Shown here piece after piece: positions 36,201-47,461 of a stretch of 64,000 nt of DNA (positions within the stretch are counted from its first letter, which is position 1; the number at the start of each line of letters is the position of its first letter). The notes beneath the pieces were generated by a model. That model was not told where the DNA came from. It saw only the letters and a program-made list of their open reading frames with translations, and searched no databases. This DNA comes from a gamma proteobacterium symbiont of Taylorina sp. (lineage in GTDB: Bacteria > Pseudomonadota > Gammaproteobacteria > GRL18): NCBI GenBank assembly GCA_025655455.1, contig JAHXIV010000005.1, forward strand, positions 1 through 64,000. Reading direction: 5' to 3'. Position numbers and translations under genes: made by a program.

Positions 36201-36931
36201 TTATACTGTTCAAGCAGTTTTTTTTCCGCTGCCATTTTTTCTGCTAAGAGCTTTGTTAACAGCATTTCATCCTCATCACTCAATAATTCCATACCAGACA
36301 TTTCAGCCTGAAGATTATCCAATTTCTTTTGCTCATTAGAACGACATTGATGAACTTTTACAGAAATTTGACTATAAATTTCTGTACCCGTAATTTGCTC
36401 TAAAATTGGCGCCCTTTCATTGGCATCAGCTTGTAAAAATGCAGCAAAACCACCCTGAGCTAATAACATGGAACGGGTAAATCGTTCAAAGTCCATTCCA
36501 CTGATTTGAATAATTCTTTGTGCTACAGCATTAAGCTGGTTTTCCAGTACTGCTCCCGAATCTGCATTCGATATTTCATGTCTGGGAGTTTGTAACTCAC
36601 CTTCTGCTTTTTTTCTAGCTCTATGCTGACTCCAGTGACTGATAAAATGCTGTGTCTGATTGTCTGACTGTATTTCAAAACTTATCTCAGCAAAACATTC
36701 ACCTGTTTGCCGTGACATAATTTCATTAGTACTTTTATTTACTCTGTTTAGACGCGGAGTTCGTCCATAAAGTGCCAGACAAATAGCATCCAGAATGGTA
36801 CTTTTACCAGAACCTGTAGGACCAATTATGGCAAAAATACCATTGGCTACAAAAGCCGGTTCTGTGAGATCAATGCTCCATTCACCTGTCAGGGAATTTA
36901 AATTCTTAAAACGTATGGATTGTATTCTCAT
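33251..36931 (-). CDS. sbcC: Exonuclease subunit SbcC (Rad50-like ATPase)
   Basis: SMC-like ATPase of the SbcCD nuclease, which cuts hairpins and protein-blocked DNA ends. Walker A GPTGSGKST is near residue 38, two very long coiled coils follow, the zinc-hook CPLCGSKEHPY lies near the middle, and the C-terminal signature NLSGGESFIVSLSLALGL and DEGFGTLD (Walker B) close the ATPase. At 1226 residues it is longer than E. coli SbcC (1048), mostly in the coiled coil. It lies one base after sbcD, as usual. Confidence 0.95.
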   Translation of the reverse strand: MRIQSIRFKNLNSLTGEWSIDLTEPAFVANGIFAIIGPTGSGKSTILDAICLALYGRTPRLNRVNKSTNEIMSRQTGECFAEISFEIQSDNQTQHFISHWSQHRARKKAEGELQTPRHEISNADSGAVLENQLNAVAQRIIQISGMDFERFTRSMLLAQGGFAAFLQADANERAPILEQITGTEIYSQISVKVHQCRSNEQKKLDNLQAEMSGMELLSDEDEMLLTKLLAEKMAAEKKLLEQYKEANNAIQWRLLIDAHKKKQRLLENQQQESQQRLLDFQDQQELLVNAKKALELSGDYARLTSLRKEQENDIEQLNAYQKRLPEQEIQLKESELLYQSDHERLEQNKNLQKQGLEIIQQAREFDLKIQEKEIPLKTAQEKLRETDDFLQDSQEKIRSVAQELRQINRKLLDLDDIIENTRQDEPLVEQLTGINAQFKGLLELDIQQKNKNNELQESEQQNTIDRAACDKQSSGLELKKKTLIEIQKAFGESTHQYHLLLENKEISEWRSELNQYHNKQKLLEDIIEQYELQEEIKAEKEIADKQCFQLNHEHCENEAEIKKIQPAIKSIEREIILLGDNLALQNKIQALDEERKKLKDNEYCPLCGSKEHPYAQGNIPDTNKTKIKLDEVKKNLSEYNLKLSELQILQAGISKELEQTDRQKKQCLEKMTITSQQIEAFMEGLDDSLSMAGHQVLEKQTEENNHSILTCSNTLTLIESSEKQILNERNKLQQLKEELNQIELHNKNLEYQQSSSEKTVRRLRLELEQQSDALSVGLQAVQKEVMQFNITHLSLVSLKETQAMLMNRRQKWLENNEQKNTLNQTILRLNLQQKHQNEIRSKLESDCQLQQELIKTLSQIRDKLALQRQSLFGNKKTEEEVDKLLSAVEKSEISLGSSQQDFTAASRNVLQLKTNIKAINKEIIKRDIQLKHEEKYFKKCLQETNFANEASFNQACLSKEQLNDLIDLEKILITEQTELAVKIRDNSTQLEIEENRNLSDYSIEQLQLDFVQMENQLKELQGELGALKQKLKHNAVLRKTQQSKAGQIDKQKKECRRWNLLHNLIGSADGKKYRNFAQGLTFEMMVGHANQQLQKMTQRYLLVRDEQQPLELNVVDNFQAGEVRSTKNLSGGESFIVSLSLALGLSHMASKNVRVDSLFLDEGFGTLDEEALDIALETLSGLQQEGKLIGVISHVQALKDRISTQIAVLPLSGGRSEISGVGCVGY

Positions 36932-36932
36932 A

Positions 36933-38180
36933 CTAATCTATCATGCTGTCATCTTGATCTATAAGGATCAGTGTCTGTTGATAGGTATACATTAATTCTT
37001 GTCTTTGTTCATCTGGTATTTGATGTGCTGATAAACATTCTTCAAAAACTTCATCCCTATTCATGTCATCCAGTGTCCTTAAATCATCCATTGGATGTAA
37101 TACCCTTTCAATGATTCGATTGTTTGTAATTCTTAGAATTTCTATTTCCGTTTCAATTATAATTTCTTCCAGTTTTTCACGTATATCAGGGATCACATCC
37201 TCACCGTTATAAATAACTTCCAGCCATACAGCAGTCTTCAATAATTTGATCTCTGAAACTCTATTGAATATTTTTTCCCAGTCACCTTTTATCTGCTCAA
37301 GATTTTGAAATTTCGGCACCTCAATCAAACTGATTTTTATCTCTTTTTTCTCATTAATATCAACACAACAAAGGCTTTTCACCTGACCAGCCTCACCAAA
37401 GCCCATAGCAACAGGTGAACCACTATAACGTTTGAACTCAGATTGATTGATTTTTTGCGGTACATGCAAATGTCCTAATGCCAGGTAATCAATACAGTCT
37501 GGAAAAATAGCCGAAGTGACATGTGCAATAGAGCCAACATAAAGTTCTCTCACTCCATCACCATCTATTGTTTTTCCACCTGCTGTAAAAAGATGTCCCA
37601 TGGCAATAATAGGGATCTTTTTATTTGAAACATGATATAGTTCATCCTGTTTTTTTTCAGCTAAATGACAAAGCTTAGCATAATGTTTTTTTATCCCTTC
37701 AATGAGCTTGAGTTCTTTATCATCAATACTTTCCCCGGCTTCCACAATTCTCACATCTCTATCACGTAAAAATGGTACGGCACAAACAATCAGCTCAGGT
37801 ATATTATCTTCAGGATGATTTAAAACAATAAGCTCATCTTCTATTTGCTCAGAAACAGCCGCCACAACATAGACATTTAATGATTGTAATAGCTGTTTGG
37901 GTGCATTTAAAAAGGACGGGGAGTCATGATTACCGGCAATAATAACAATATGACGACAACAGGAAGCCGCTGCCTGACATAAAAATTGATAATATAAAGC
38001 TTGTGCCTGATTACCAGGTGTACTGGTATCAAAAATGTCTCCGGCAACCAGTAGTAACTCAATTTTTTCTTGCTCAATAGTTCTTATTAACCAATTGAGA
38101 AACTCAAAAAATTCAGAATAGCGTTTTTTTCCATATAATGTACGACCAATATGCCAATCAGAAGTATGAAGTATTTTCAT
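36933..38180 (-). CDS. sbcD: Exonuclease subunit SbcD (Mre11-like nuclease)
   Basis: Metallophosphoesterase nuclease of SbcCD. Metal-binding motifs in order are HTSDWHIG (residues 4-11), GDIFD, GNHDSP and GHLH. The product is about 415 residues, near the family norm. The ATG giving MKILHTSDWHIGR is chosen over a TTG three codons earlier. It overlaps nothing and is followed by sbcC after one base. A REP-transposase element sits only 16 bases upstream and so probably carries or replaces part of its promoter. Confidence 0.95.
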   Translation of the reverse strand: MKILHTSDWHIGRTLYGKKRYSEFFEFLNWLIRTIEQEKIELLLVAGDIFDTSTPGNQAQALYYQFLCQAAASCCRHIVIIAGNHDSPSFLNAPKQLLQSLNVYVVAAVSEQIEDELIVLNHPEDNIPELIVCAVPFLRDRDVRIVEAGESIDDKELKLIEGIKKHYAKLCHLAEKKQDELYHVSNKKIPIIAMGHLFTAGGKTIDGDGVRELYVGSIAHVTSAIFPDCIDYLALGHLHVPQKINQSEFKRYSGSPVAMGFGEAGQVKSLCCVDINEKKEIKISLIEVPKFQNLEQIKGDWEKIFNRVSEIKLLKTAVWLEVIYNGEDVIPDIREKLEEIIIETEIEILRITNNRIIERVLHPMDDLRTLDDMNRDEVFEECLSAHQIPDEQRQELMYTYQQTLILIDQDDSMID

Positions 38181-38195
38181 TGCACCCAACCGCCG

Positions 38196-39027
38196 AAATA
38201 ATTGGGGTCAGAGTAAAATATTATATTAAAGTCTATAATTAGGGTCAGAGTAAAATTATTTATCAATCTAATTATCCTTTTTTGGTCGACCGGCTTTTCT
38301 CGGTGTAACCCGTTTATTTGATAATATCTCTATCTGTGTTGTAAATTGTTTATTTCCCAAAGCAAGTCCTTTATTAATACTCTCTCTAATTTTCCTTAAT
38401 TTTTCTTTCCCTTCTTTTGCTTTAAACAGAGACCGATAATTTTTCAATCTATCATACTTAGTTTTAGCCAAGGCAAGATAGAGTGGATGTGGTGTCTGCA
38501 ATTCTGTTTCAATTCCAAGTGCATTGCAGGCATAACTTGACCAACTATAGTTACCTGGTTCTTCCACCAGACCAGCTCTAACTGGATTTAACTCAATATA
38601 TCTTTGCAATTCAAATAGATATCGTTCACTTTGAACCAAGTTAGATTTAAATCGTCCCTCCCAAAGGGTTCCAGTTCGCTGCTGGATATGATTATAATAT
38701 CTAACATACATTCGACCGATAGACTGCATCATCTGACTGATAGCATTTTCTTTTTGTGGTGTACACAATAAATGAATATGATTTGTCATTAAAACCCAGG
38801 CATGAATATCCACAGAATATTTTATTGAAAACTCTTTTAACCAGTTCAGGTAAGCTTTCATATCACCTTCACTGCTAAAACATATCTGACGATTATTCCC
38901 TCTTTGGATGATATGTTGTGGTACACCAATGGGACTAACTCTAATTAATCTGGCCATCAATATGATTATTCTCTTAGTTGCAATCAGTATATATTAGCAT
39001 ATAATTTTACTCTGACCCCAATTATTT
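38196..39027. mobile_element. REP-associated transposase element with terminal repeats
   Basis: GGGGTCAGAGTAAAAT occurs at the left end (38204-38219), a second direct copy with one change at 38241-38256, and an inverted copy at the right end (39005-39020). The outer homology extends to AAATAATT on both ends. The enclosed gene is a Y1-type transposase. The arrangement matches RAYT genes that sit between REP-like repeats. It separates sbcD from glmS. Confidence 0.75.
38268..38957 (-). CDS. REP-associated tyrosine transposase (IS200-like Y1 family)
   Basis: A 229-residue HUH-type single-strand transposase. The metal-binding HUH motif is HIHLL in TNHIHLLCTP (about residues 61-70). GTLWEGRFKSNLV precedes the tyrosine helix YLFELQRYIELNPVRAGLV, which carries the catalytic Tyr. 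A basic C-terminus ends TPRKAGRPKKDN. RAYTs act on REP palindromes scattered in the genome. The frame is intact, so it may be active. The start ATG at 38957 follows a TTG that is also in frame. Confidence 0.88.
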   Translation of the reverse strand: MARLIRVSPIGVPQHIIQRGNNRQICFSSEGDMKAYLNWLKEFSIKYSVDIHAWVLMTNHIHLLCTPQKENAISQMMQSIGRMYVRYYNHIQQRTGTLWEGRFKSNLVQSERYLFELQRYIELNPVRAGLVEEPGNYSWSSYACNALGIETELQTPHPLYLALAKTKYDRLKNYRSLFKAKEGKEKLRKIRESINKGLALGNKQFTTQIEILSNKRVTPRKAGRPKKDN

Positions 39028-39101
39028 AAAGTATGTCAGGTATAATTATAATACCTAAATATTGAATGCCTGATCAAGCCAGTGAATAACTATCCCATTT
39101 T

Positions 39102-40925
39102 CTACTCCACTGTAACGCTCTTTGCCAAATTTCGGGGTTGGTCTACATCTGTTCCTTTTATTATAGCCACATGATAGGAGAGTAGTTGCAGAGGTATAGT
39201 GAAAACCATGGGTGCTATCAGGGAATCTATTTCACCGACCTTGATCACTTTGATGGCTTCTTCTTCTTCAAGATCAGCATGAGTATCCGCAAAAACATAG
39301 AGTTTGCCACCACGGGTTTTTACTTCCTGAAGGTTAGATTTTAGTTTTCCAATCAAGTCATTATTTGGTGCCACTGAAATGACCGGCATATCCGCATCGA
39401 CTAGAGCCAAAGGCCCATGTTTTAGTTCACCTGCCGGATAGGCTTCTGCATGAATATAGGAAATTTCTTTCAGTTTCAATGCCCCTTCCATTGCTATCGG
39501 ATATTGTGTACCTCGACCCAGGAATAGAGAATGATGCTTATCTGCAAATTCTTTTGAAAGAACTTCAATTTCAGCATCCAGTTTAAGTGCATGTTCTATT
39601 TGAACCGGTAGTTTTCTTAAACTTTGCACAGCTTCTTTTTCAAGAGAATGATCACCATTTTCCTTGGCAACACAGATAACCAGTAATAGTAATGCTGTCA
39701 ATTGTGTTGTGAAAGCTTTTGTTGATGCGACACCAATTTCTGGGCCGGCATGTGTCATAAAGGCAAGACTGGATTCTCTGACCAGAGAGCTTTCCGGTAC
39801 ATTGCAAATCGCCAGTGAATGTACTGCACCCTGTTTCTTTGTTTCTCTTAAAGCAGCTAATGTGTCTGCTGTCTCACCTGATTGTGAAATCGTAATGATG
39901 AGAGTATTTTTATTATACACAGCTTTTCTATAACGAAACTCACTGGCAACTTCTATCATACAGGAAATTCCCGCGATTTCCTCAAACCAGTATTTTGCAA
40001 CGAGTCCGGCATGAAAACTGGTACCACAGGCAATAATATATATTGAATCTATTTCTTTGAATATTTTATCGGCACCATGACCAAATGCATTGGTAAAAAC
40101 ATGCTCACTATCAATACGTCCTTCCAGGGTATCTGCCACTGCTTTAGGTTGTTCATAGATTTCTTTAAGCATATAGTGACGATATTCACCTCGATCAACT
40201 GCATCAGCACTGATTTCACTTTTACTTATTGGACGTTTAACCTGAACGCCATAAGCATTATAAATAACAATGGATTCTCTTGTAATATCAGCAATATCAC
40301 CTTCTTCTAAAAAAATGAATTTTTGTGTCACTGGTAATAGTGCTGATACATCTGAAGCTATAAAATTTTCACCGATACCAACCCCGATAACCAGTGGACT
40401 GCCGCTTCTTGCAGCAATAATCCTTTCTTCTTCTTCGTCAATGACTCCAATAGCATATGCACCCTCAAGCTCTTTTATTGTTTCAATGACAGCATTTAAT
40501 AAATTTTTTCCCTGCCGCTTATATTCACCAATCAGATGAACAATACTTTCTGTATCAGTCTGAGAATAAAATCTAATACCTTTTTTCTCTAATTTTATCT
40601 TGATTTGTTCATAATTTTCAATAATTCCATTATGTACCAGTGCGACATTCTCTTCATACATCTGTGGGTGTGCATTCCGTTTTGCTGGCTCACCGTGTGT
40701 TGCCCAACGTGTATGTGCAATTCCAATATGCCCATTAAGAGGAATTTTTTCCAATTCATCTACCAGCATAGCCACTTTACCCATAGCTCTTTGTCGTTTG
40801 ATTTTTTTTTGATCCTGAATAGCCAGGCCTGCAGAATCATAGCCCCGATACTCTAATCTTCGCAACCCTTCAATTAAAATAGCTTCAACATTTCTTTCTG
40901 CAATTGCACCAACAATCCCACACAT
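39102..40925 (-). CDS. glmS: Glutamine--fructose-6-phosphate aminotransferase (isomerizing)
   Basis: Makes glucosamine-6-phosphate from fructose-6-phosphate and glutamine, the first step of UDP-GlcNAc synthesis. The nucleophile Cys2 of the glutaminase domain is at the start ([12 protein letters not shown]), with HTRWATHG near residue 72. The C-terminal half has two SIS domains with SQSGETADT and the end motif [13 protein letters not shown]. Its length of 607 residues is normal. It follows glmU on the same strand after 66 bases that contain a weak GGGGTT/AACCCC hairpin. No glmS ribozyme is seen, as expected in Gram-negatives. Confidence 0.97.
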   Translation of the reverse strand: MCGIVGAIAERNVEAILIEGLRRLEYRGYDSAGLAIQDQKKIKRQRAMGKVAMLVDELEKIPLNGHIGIAHTRWATHGEPAKRNAHPQMYEENVALVHNGIIENYEQIKIKLEKKGIRFYSQTDTESIVHLIGEYKRQGKNLLNAVIETIKELEGAYAIGVIDEEEERIIAARSGSPLVIGVGIGENFIASDVSALLPVTQKFIFLEEGDIADITRESIVIYNAYGVQVKRPISKSEISADAVDRGEYRHYMLKEIYEQPKAVADTLEGRIDSEHVFTNAFGHGADKIFKEIDSIYIIACGTSFHAGLVAKYWFEEIAGISCMIEVASEFRYRKAVYNKNTLIITISQSGETADTLAALRETKKQGAVHSLAICNVPESSLVRESSLAFMTHAGPEIGVASTKAFTTQLTALLLLVICVAKENGDHSLEKEAVQSLRKLPVQIEHALKLDAEIEVLSKEFADKHHSLFLGRGTQYPIAMEGALKLKEISYIHAEAYPAGELKHGPLALVDADMPVISVAPNNDLIGKLKSNLQEVKTRGGKLYVFADTHADLEEEEAIKVIKVGEIDSLIAPMVFTIPLQLLSYHVAIIKGTDVDQPRNLAKSVTVE

Positions 40926-40991
40926 AATATATCCTAATCTTAAAATAATGGGGTTCTAAAAATAAACTTTAACAACCCCTAATTATATTTG

Positions 40992-42404
40992 TTATTTTGC
41001 AGGTCTTTTCCAGCCTGAAATCGTTTTTTGAGTCGCACGACTAAAGGTTAATTTTCCTGCTTCTGCATTCTTACTCAGAGTCGAACCCGCCCCGATTGTG
41101 GCTCCTTCACCTATTTCTATTGGTGCAACTAAAGCTGTATTTGAACCAATAAATGCATTATCCCCAATCTTGGTTACATGTTTATAAGCACCATCATAGT
41201 TACAGGTAATTGTTCCAGCACCTATGTTCACATTTTCACCCATTTCAGTATCACCAATATAACTCAAATGATTTACTTTTGAACCTTTGGCAATATGAGC
41301 TTTCTTTATTTCAACAAAGTTACCTATTTTTGCATTTTCATCCAGTTTTGTTTCAGGTCGTAATCGTGCAAAGGGTCCAATATTACAACCACTTTTAATG
41401 ACTGACTCTTCTATTACACAATTTTCAAATATAGTGACTCCATCTCCAATGATTGAATTCTTTATAATAGTATTTGCACCAATACTAACATCGTTACCAA
41501 TTTTACATTCGCCTTCTATTATAACATTGACATCAATATGAACATCGGTTCCTGTATCAATAACACCACGCAAATCAAAACGGCACGGATCCATTATTGT
41601 GACCCCCGCTTCCATTAACTTTATTGCCTGTTTTTTTTGAAACTCACGTTCCAGTTCTGCCAACTGTATCTTGTTATTAATACCTTCAATTTCTTTATTA
41701 TCTGCAGTAATATAACTCGTAATTATCTCGCCACTCTGTACAGCAAGTTCTATCAGGTCGGTCAAATAATATTCACCCTGGGCATTTTTATTATTAATTT
41801 TTTGCAGCCATAATTTTAATTTGTCACCATCAATAACCATAACACCACTATTAATTTCATTAATTTTTTTTATTTCACCACTGGCATCTTTTTCTTCAAT
41901 AATTTTTTCTATACTGGTTTTTTCTACACTGCTATTCTTATCCAAATTCCCCTTTTTCCTTATAATTCTGCCATAGCCTGTTGGATTTTTAAGTTTCGCT
42001 GTTAACAAACTTAGAGAGCTTGACTGTTTTTCTATCAATAATTGCTTCAGGGTCTCTGTTGTTAATAATGGCACATCACCATATAAGATAAGAACATCTG
42101 CAGAGTCTTCTATATAATCTATTGCCTGTAGTACAGCATGAGCTGTGCCCAATTGCTGTTTTTGTTCACACCAGTTCAAATCTGCATCCGAAATCACTTC
42201 TTTTACTTGTTCTCCACCATGTCCATAAACAACATTAATAGAATTTGATCCCAGTTCTTTTGCTCTATCTATAACATATTGTAAAATAGGCTTAGCTGCC
42301 AGTTGATGTAAAACCTTTGGTTTATTTGAATACATCCTTGTGCCTTTTCCTGCAGCCAAAATTATCACATCTAATAAATTATGCTCTCTAGTTGATTTAA
42401 TCAT
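40992..42404 (-). CDS. glmU: Bifunctional GlmU (acetyltransferase/uridyltransferase)
   Basis: Converts glucosamine-1-phosphate to UDP-N-acetylglucosamine. The N-terminal nucleotidyltransferase domain has LAAGKGTRM (residues 17-25) and YGDVPLL; the C-terminal left-handed beta-helix has hexapeptide repeats (IGNDVSIGANT, IGDGVTI) and ends in GWKRP. At 470 residues it is slightly longer than E. coli GlmU (456), partly through an insert (KNSSVEKTSIEK near residue 155). Gene order with glmS and the atp operon is classic. Confidence 0.96.
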   Translation of the reverse strand: MIKSTREHNLLDVIILAAGKGTRMYSNKPKVLHQLAAKPILQYVIDRAKELGSNSINVVYGHGGEQVKEVISDADLNWCEQKQQLGTAHAVLQAIDYIEDSADVLILYGDVPLLTTETLKQLLIEKQSSSLSLLTAKLKNPTGYGRIIRKKGNLDKNSSVEKTSIEKIIEEKDASGEIKKINEINSGVMVIDGDKLKLWLQKINNKNAQGEYYLTDLIELAVQSGEIITSYITADNKEIEGINNKIQLAELEREFQKKQAIKLMEAGVTIMDPCRFDLRGVIDTGTDVHIDVNVIIEGECKIGNDVSIGANTIIKNSIIGDGVTIFENCVIEESVIKSGCNIGPFARLRPETKLDENAKIGNFVEIKKAHIAKGSKVNHLSYIGDTEMGENVNIGAGTITCNYDGAYKHVTKIGDNAFIGSNTALVAPIEIGEGATIGAGSTLSKNAEAGKLTFSRATQKTISGWKRPAK

Positions 42405-42460
42405 TCAATTTTCGTCTCATTTTTACTTTAAATTTGTGATCAAGGTCGCAATCCTAGGGT

Positions 42461-42489
42461 AAACCCTTACAAATAAAGTGCAAACCCTT
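42461..42489 (+). promoter_or_regulatory. Pair of AAACCCTT direct repeats, 21 bases apart
   Basis: AAACCCTT at 42461-42468 and again at 42482-42489, two helical turns apart, in the intergenic region between glmU (minus) and the small plus-strand gene. The first overlaps the palindrome AGGGTAAACCCT. They could be a regulator site for either gene. The sites are visible; function is inferred. Confidence 0.3.
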
Positions 42490-42548
42490 GTTTTTCTATT
42501 CTAATTAGTATATTATCAAATGATTATATATTAGTCAGGATTATTTAT

Positions 42549-42785
42549 ATGAGGATATATACTATTTTATTTTTCTCAGGAATTATTTATTTATCAACTT
42601 TTAGCCATTTAAATTCATCTGGATTATTTGCTAATGGCTGCACTTGCGAGTCTACAAAATTATTGGCCTCTTATTATATTGAGCATAAAGATAATATAGT
42701 TACTTTGAATACTGTTGATTCCATTCAGTACAAAATACATAAAGACTCATTATCTGACTATTATACTCAATATATTCATCATTAA
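42549..42785 (+). CDS. Small putative secreted protein
   Basis: A 78-residue frame with an N-terminal hydrophobic segment (about residues 5-22) and a polar C-terminus containing CTCES. It is the only plus-strand gene between glmU and atpC and is followed at once by a strong terminator, which supports expression. No family is recognised. No good ribosome site is seen before the ATG, although TCAGGA lies about 12 bases upstream. Confidence 0.45.
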   Translation: MRIYTILFFSGIIYLSTFSHLNSSGLFANGCTCESTKLLASYYIEHKDNIVTLNTVDSIQYKIHKDSLSDYYTQYIHH

Positions 42786-42787
42786 AC

Positions 42788-42822
42788 AAAAAAAGGCCGT
42801 ATAAATTATACGGCCTTTTTTT
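42788..42822. terminator. Strong bidirectional intrinsic terminator
   Basis: A run of A, the stem GGCCGTATAA / TTATACGGCC (42795-42804 with 42106-type partner at 42806-42815) and a run of seven T. It ends both the small plus-strand gene and, in the other direction, the atp operon after atpC (stop at 42902). This is the clearest rho-independent terminator in the window. Confidence 0.88.
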
Positions 42823-42901
42823 GTAAAAAAATTAAAACTAACGGCAATAATTCTTCAATAATAAAAATAATTTGTGCCAATTTTTTTGGCTGTGGGCATT
42901 T

Positions 42902-43330
42902 CTAATGACCTGATTGCTGCTTACGCATTTTTTCAATCATTTTAAGCTGTACTACTGCCTCAGCAAGCTGTGCCTCAGCTTTTGCAAAATTAATTTCAGA
43001 CTCCTGCTCGCCTAAAATATTTTCTGCTCTTTCTTTAGCCTGCTGAGCTGAAGCTTCATCCAGATCACTTGCCCTCATAGCTGTATCAGAAAGAATTGTA
43101 ACAACATGTGGCTGAACCTCAAGTATACCGCCTGAAATATAAATGGACTCCTTTTCACCACCTTGATCGGTAATAATAACTTCCCCTGCTTTCAGGCTGG
43201 AAAGTAATTGAGTATGTTGCGGTAGAATACCTAAATCTCCCTGTGTACCCGGGACAACCACCATTTCAGCTAAATTTGAAAAAATTTCTTTTTCAGCACT
43301 GACGATATTCAACTTCATTGTCATTGCCAT
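42902..43330 (-). CDS. atpC: ATP synthase epsilon subunit
   Basis: Central-stalk subunit that couples rotation and inhibits ATP hydrolysis. The N-terminal beta-sandwich (KLNIVSAEKEIFS, GTQGDLGILPQHTQLLSSLK) and C-terminal two-helix domain are both present; 142 residues is normal. It is the last gene of the atp operon, 32 bases after atpD, with a bidirectional terminator downstream. Confidence 0.96.
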   Translation of the reverse strand: MAMTMKLNIVSAEKEIFSNLAEMVVVPGTQGDLGILPQHTQLLSSLKAGEVIITDQGGEKESIYISGGILEVQPHVVTILSDTAMRASDLDEASAQQAKERAENILGEQESEINFAKAEAQLAEAVVQLKMIEKMRKQQSGH

Positions 43331-43362
43331 GACAACTCTCCTTTAACTTTATTGCTCAACAT

Positions 43363-44751
<1,389 letters not shown>

Positions 44752-44819
44752 TTAAAAACTTTTATAAACAGCCCTGAGCTAACAAAAAGTGCTAATGGCT
44801 TAGGTAATTTCTAATTTCT

Positions 44820-44920
44820 GGCTGATGACTCTATCAAACATGAATTTGTCACCACTATCGCTTTGCAGGAAAAAATATTTGCAAAGCGACAGCGGTGAAA
44901 ATTCATTGGCTGATGACTCT
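44820..44920 (-). repeat. 88-bp palindromic repeat between atpG and atpD
   Basis: Starts ATCAAACATGAATTTGTCAC like the copy at 13536 and ends ATTCATTGGCTGATGACTCT. GGCTGATGACTCT occurs both at 44820-44832 and 44908-44920, so the unit is a partial tandem. TCGCTTTGCA pairs with TGCAAAGCGA and CACC pairs with GGTG, giving a stable hairpin in the atp mRNA. Confidence 0.82.
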
Positions 44921-45831
44921 TATACAGCTGCTGCTCCAGCAACAATTTCTGAAAGCTCTTGTGTAATTGATGCCTGTCGAGCTTTATTATAAACCAGCTC
45001 TAAATCATCAATCATATCACCCGCATTATCGGTTGCACTCTTCATTGCCACCATTCTGGCTGCCATTTCACAAGCTATATTTTCAACTACACCTTGATAA
45101 ACAACTGATTCTACGTAACGCATCAATAGTGCATTCATAACTTCTTCCGCATCAGGCTCATAAAGATAATCCCAATGATGGGCAAGATTTACCCGAGTCT
45201 CTTCTTCTGAAACTTCATGGTATCTAACTTTTTGTGAAGGTTGAGACTGAGACACAGAAACTGGTAAAAGCTGGGCAATAATCGGCTGGTGTGTCATGGT
45301 ATTCACATATTTATTAAACACAAAAAATAGTCGATCAATTCTGCCTTCATCAAAGGCATCCAGCATGACCTTAACACTGCCAATCAAATCTCCCACATGA
45401 GGTTTATCACCTAAATGTTCGGTTTGAGAAACGATATGACCGCCAACTCGCTTAAAAAAACTTCTGGCTTTTGAACCAACGAGGCAGATGTCCATTGCAA
45501 CATCCTGCTCCTGCCATTGTTTCATATCAGTAATAATTTCTTTAAACAGGTTTGTATTTAAGCCGCCACACAAACCTCTATCAGTTGATACAACAATGTA
45601 TCCTACTCGTTTTATATCTCTGTCATGCAGATAAGGATGATTGAACTCACTTTGTGCATAGGCAAGATGACGTACAACATCAATCATTTTTTCAGCATAC
45701 GGTCTTGAAGCTGCCATGAGTTCCTGTGCTTTACGCATTTTACTAGCGGCAACCATTTCCATAGCACTGGTGATTTTTTGTGTATTTTTAATACTACTGA
45801 TTTGACTGCGAATTTCTTTTCCGCTTGCCAT
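44920..45831 (-). CDS. atpG: ATP synthase gamma subunit
   Basis: Rotor shaft of F1. The conserved N-terminal helix ([20 protein letters not shown], residues 7-26), the central [10 protein letters not shown] and the C-terminal [20 protein letters not shown] helix are all present. At 303 residues it is slightly longer than the usual 286-290. The stop abuts the palindromic repeat in front of atpD. It follows atpA after 16 bases. Confidence 0.97.
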   Translation of the reverse strand: MASGKEIRSQISSIKNTQKITSAMEMVAASKMRKAQELMAASRPYAEKMIDVVRHLAYAQSEFNHPYLHDRDIKRVGYIVVSTDRGLCGGLNTNLFKEIITDMKQWQEQDVAMDICLVGSKARSFFKRVGGHIVSQTEHLGDKPHVGDLIGSVKVMLDAFDEGRIDRLFFVFNKYVNTMTHQPIIAQLLPVSVSQSQPSQKVRYHEVSEEETRVNLAHHWDYLYEPDAEEVMNALLMRYVESVVYQGVVENIACEMAARMVAMKSATDNAGDMIDDLELVYNKARQASITQELSEIVAGAAAV

Positions 45832-45847
45832 AATTCAGAACCTCCTA

Positions 45848-47389
45848 TTACCAGCTGCTATTAGATTTGAAATGTGTCACTGCATCATGCAATGCCTGCT
45901 CAATTTCATTATTATAATCGCCGGATTCATTGATCCTATTAATCAGATCTGAATTATTTGCTTTCAGATAATCCTGCAGTGCCATTTCAAAATCAACAAT
46001 TTTTGTCACATCCACATCATCAAGAAAGCCTTTATTGGCAGCAAACAAAGAAATTGCCAGTTGTGCAATACTATAGGGCGAATATTGAACCTGTTTCATC
46101 AATTCTGTAACACGACGCCCCCGTTCAATCTGTCCTCTTGTCGCCGCATCCAAGTCAGAAGCAAATTGCGCAAAAGCAGCAAGTTCACGATACTGAGCCA
46201 GGTCAAGACGAATACCACCACCTAACTTCTTAATAATTTTGGTTTGCGCAGCACCACCAACCCGTGAAACTGATAAACCTGCATTAATTGCCGGTCGAAT
46301 ACCTGCATTAAATAAATCTGTTTCCAGGAAGATTTGCCCGTCTGTAATTGAAATCACATTGGTTGGAACGAAAGCTGATACATCACCTGCCTGTGTTTCA
46401 ATGATAGGCAATGCTGTTAGCGAACCGGTTTTACCTGTCACTTTGCCATCCGTTGCTTTTTCAACAAATTCTGCATTGACTCGAGCAGAACGCTCTAAAA
46501 GACGGGAATGTAGATAAAACACATCACCTGGATAGGCTTCACGTCCCGGTGGACGACGTAATAATAATGATACCTGACGATAGGCCCAAGCCTGCTTGGT
46601 CAAGTCATCATAAATAATAAGTGCATCTTCACCACGATCACGGAAATATTCTCCCATGGTACAACCCGAGTAGGGAGCAATATATTGCATGGCGGCTGCA
46701 TCAGATGCGGTTGCTGCTACCACGATAGTATTTTCCATAGCACCAAATTCTTCCAGTTTGCGTACTACAGCAGCAATACTGGATGCTTTTTGACCAATCG
46801 CAACATAAATACATTTAATGCCTGAATCTTTTTGATTAATTATGGCGTCAACTGCAACCGCTGTCTTACCTGTTTGACGGTCACCAATAATTAATTCACG
46901 CTGACCACGACCAATAGGCACCATCGAATCGACTGATTTCAAACCTGTTTGTACCGGCTGATCAACTGATTGTCGGGCAATAACACCCGGTGCAATTTTT
47001 TCAATAGGTGATGTTCCTTTGCTTTCAATCGGCCCTTTGCCATCAATCGGATGCCCCAGAGAGTCCACAACCCGACCTAATAGTCCCTCACCAACTGGTA
47101 CTTCTAAAATACGACCGGTACATTTAACTTTGTCACCTTCAGTAATATTTTTATAATCACCTAAAACAACTGCACCGACTGAATCACGTTCCAGATTTAA
47201 TGCCATGCCGAATAAGTTACCGGGAAACTCCAGCATTTCTCCTGACATTACATCACTTAAACCATGAATCAAAGCAATACCGTCAGATAAACTAACCACA
47301 GTTCCTTCTGTATTTGCTTCTAATTTTGCATCAAAACTTTCAATGCGACTTTGAATTAAGTCACTAATTTCTGATGGATTTAATTGCAT
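45848..47389 (-). CDS. atpA: ATP synthase alpha subunit
   Basis: Non-catalytic nucleotide-binding subunit of F1. Walker A GDRQTGKT is near residue 170, and the C-terminal alpha-subunit signature is present. Its length of 513 residues equals E. coli AtpA. The start [17 protein letters not shown] is the standard gammaproteobacterial start. It lies 72 bases after atpH. Confidence 0.98.
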   Translation of the reverse strand: MQLNPSEISDLIQSRIESFDAKLEANTEGTVVSLSDGIALIHGLSDVMSGEMLEFPGNLFGMALNLERDSVGAVVLGDYKNITEGDKVKCTGRILEVPVGEGLLGRVVDSLGHPIDGKGPIESKGTSPIEKIAPGVIARQSVDQPVQTGLKSVDSMVPIGRGQRELIIGDRQTGKTAVAVDAIINQKDSGIKCIYVAIGQKASSIAAVVRKLEEFGAMENTIVVAATASDAAAMQYIAPYSGCTMGEYFRDRGEDALIIYDDLTKQAWAYRQVSLLLRRPPGREAYPGDVFYLHSRLLERSARVNAEFVEKATDGKVTGKTGSLTALPIIETQAGDVSAFVPTNVISITDGQIFLETDLFNAGIRPAINAGLSVSRVGGAAQTKIIKKLGGGIRLDLAQYRELAAFAQFASDLDAATRGQIERGRRVTELMKQVQYSPYSIAQLAISLFAANKGFLDDVDVTKIVDFEMALQDYLKANNSDLINRINESGDYNNEIEQALHDAVTHFKSNSSW

Positions 47390-47461
47390 ATTATAACCCT
47401 CTATGATCCTGCTTACCTGACTCTATTCTAACTAATTACCTAAATCTTATGATTAAGAAAC

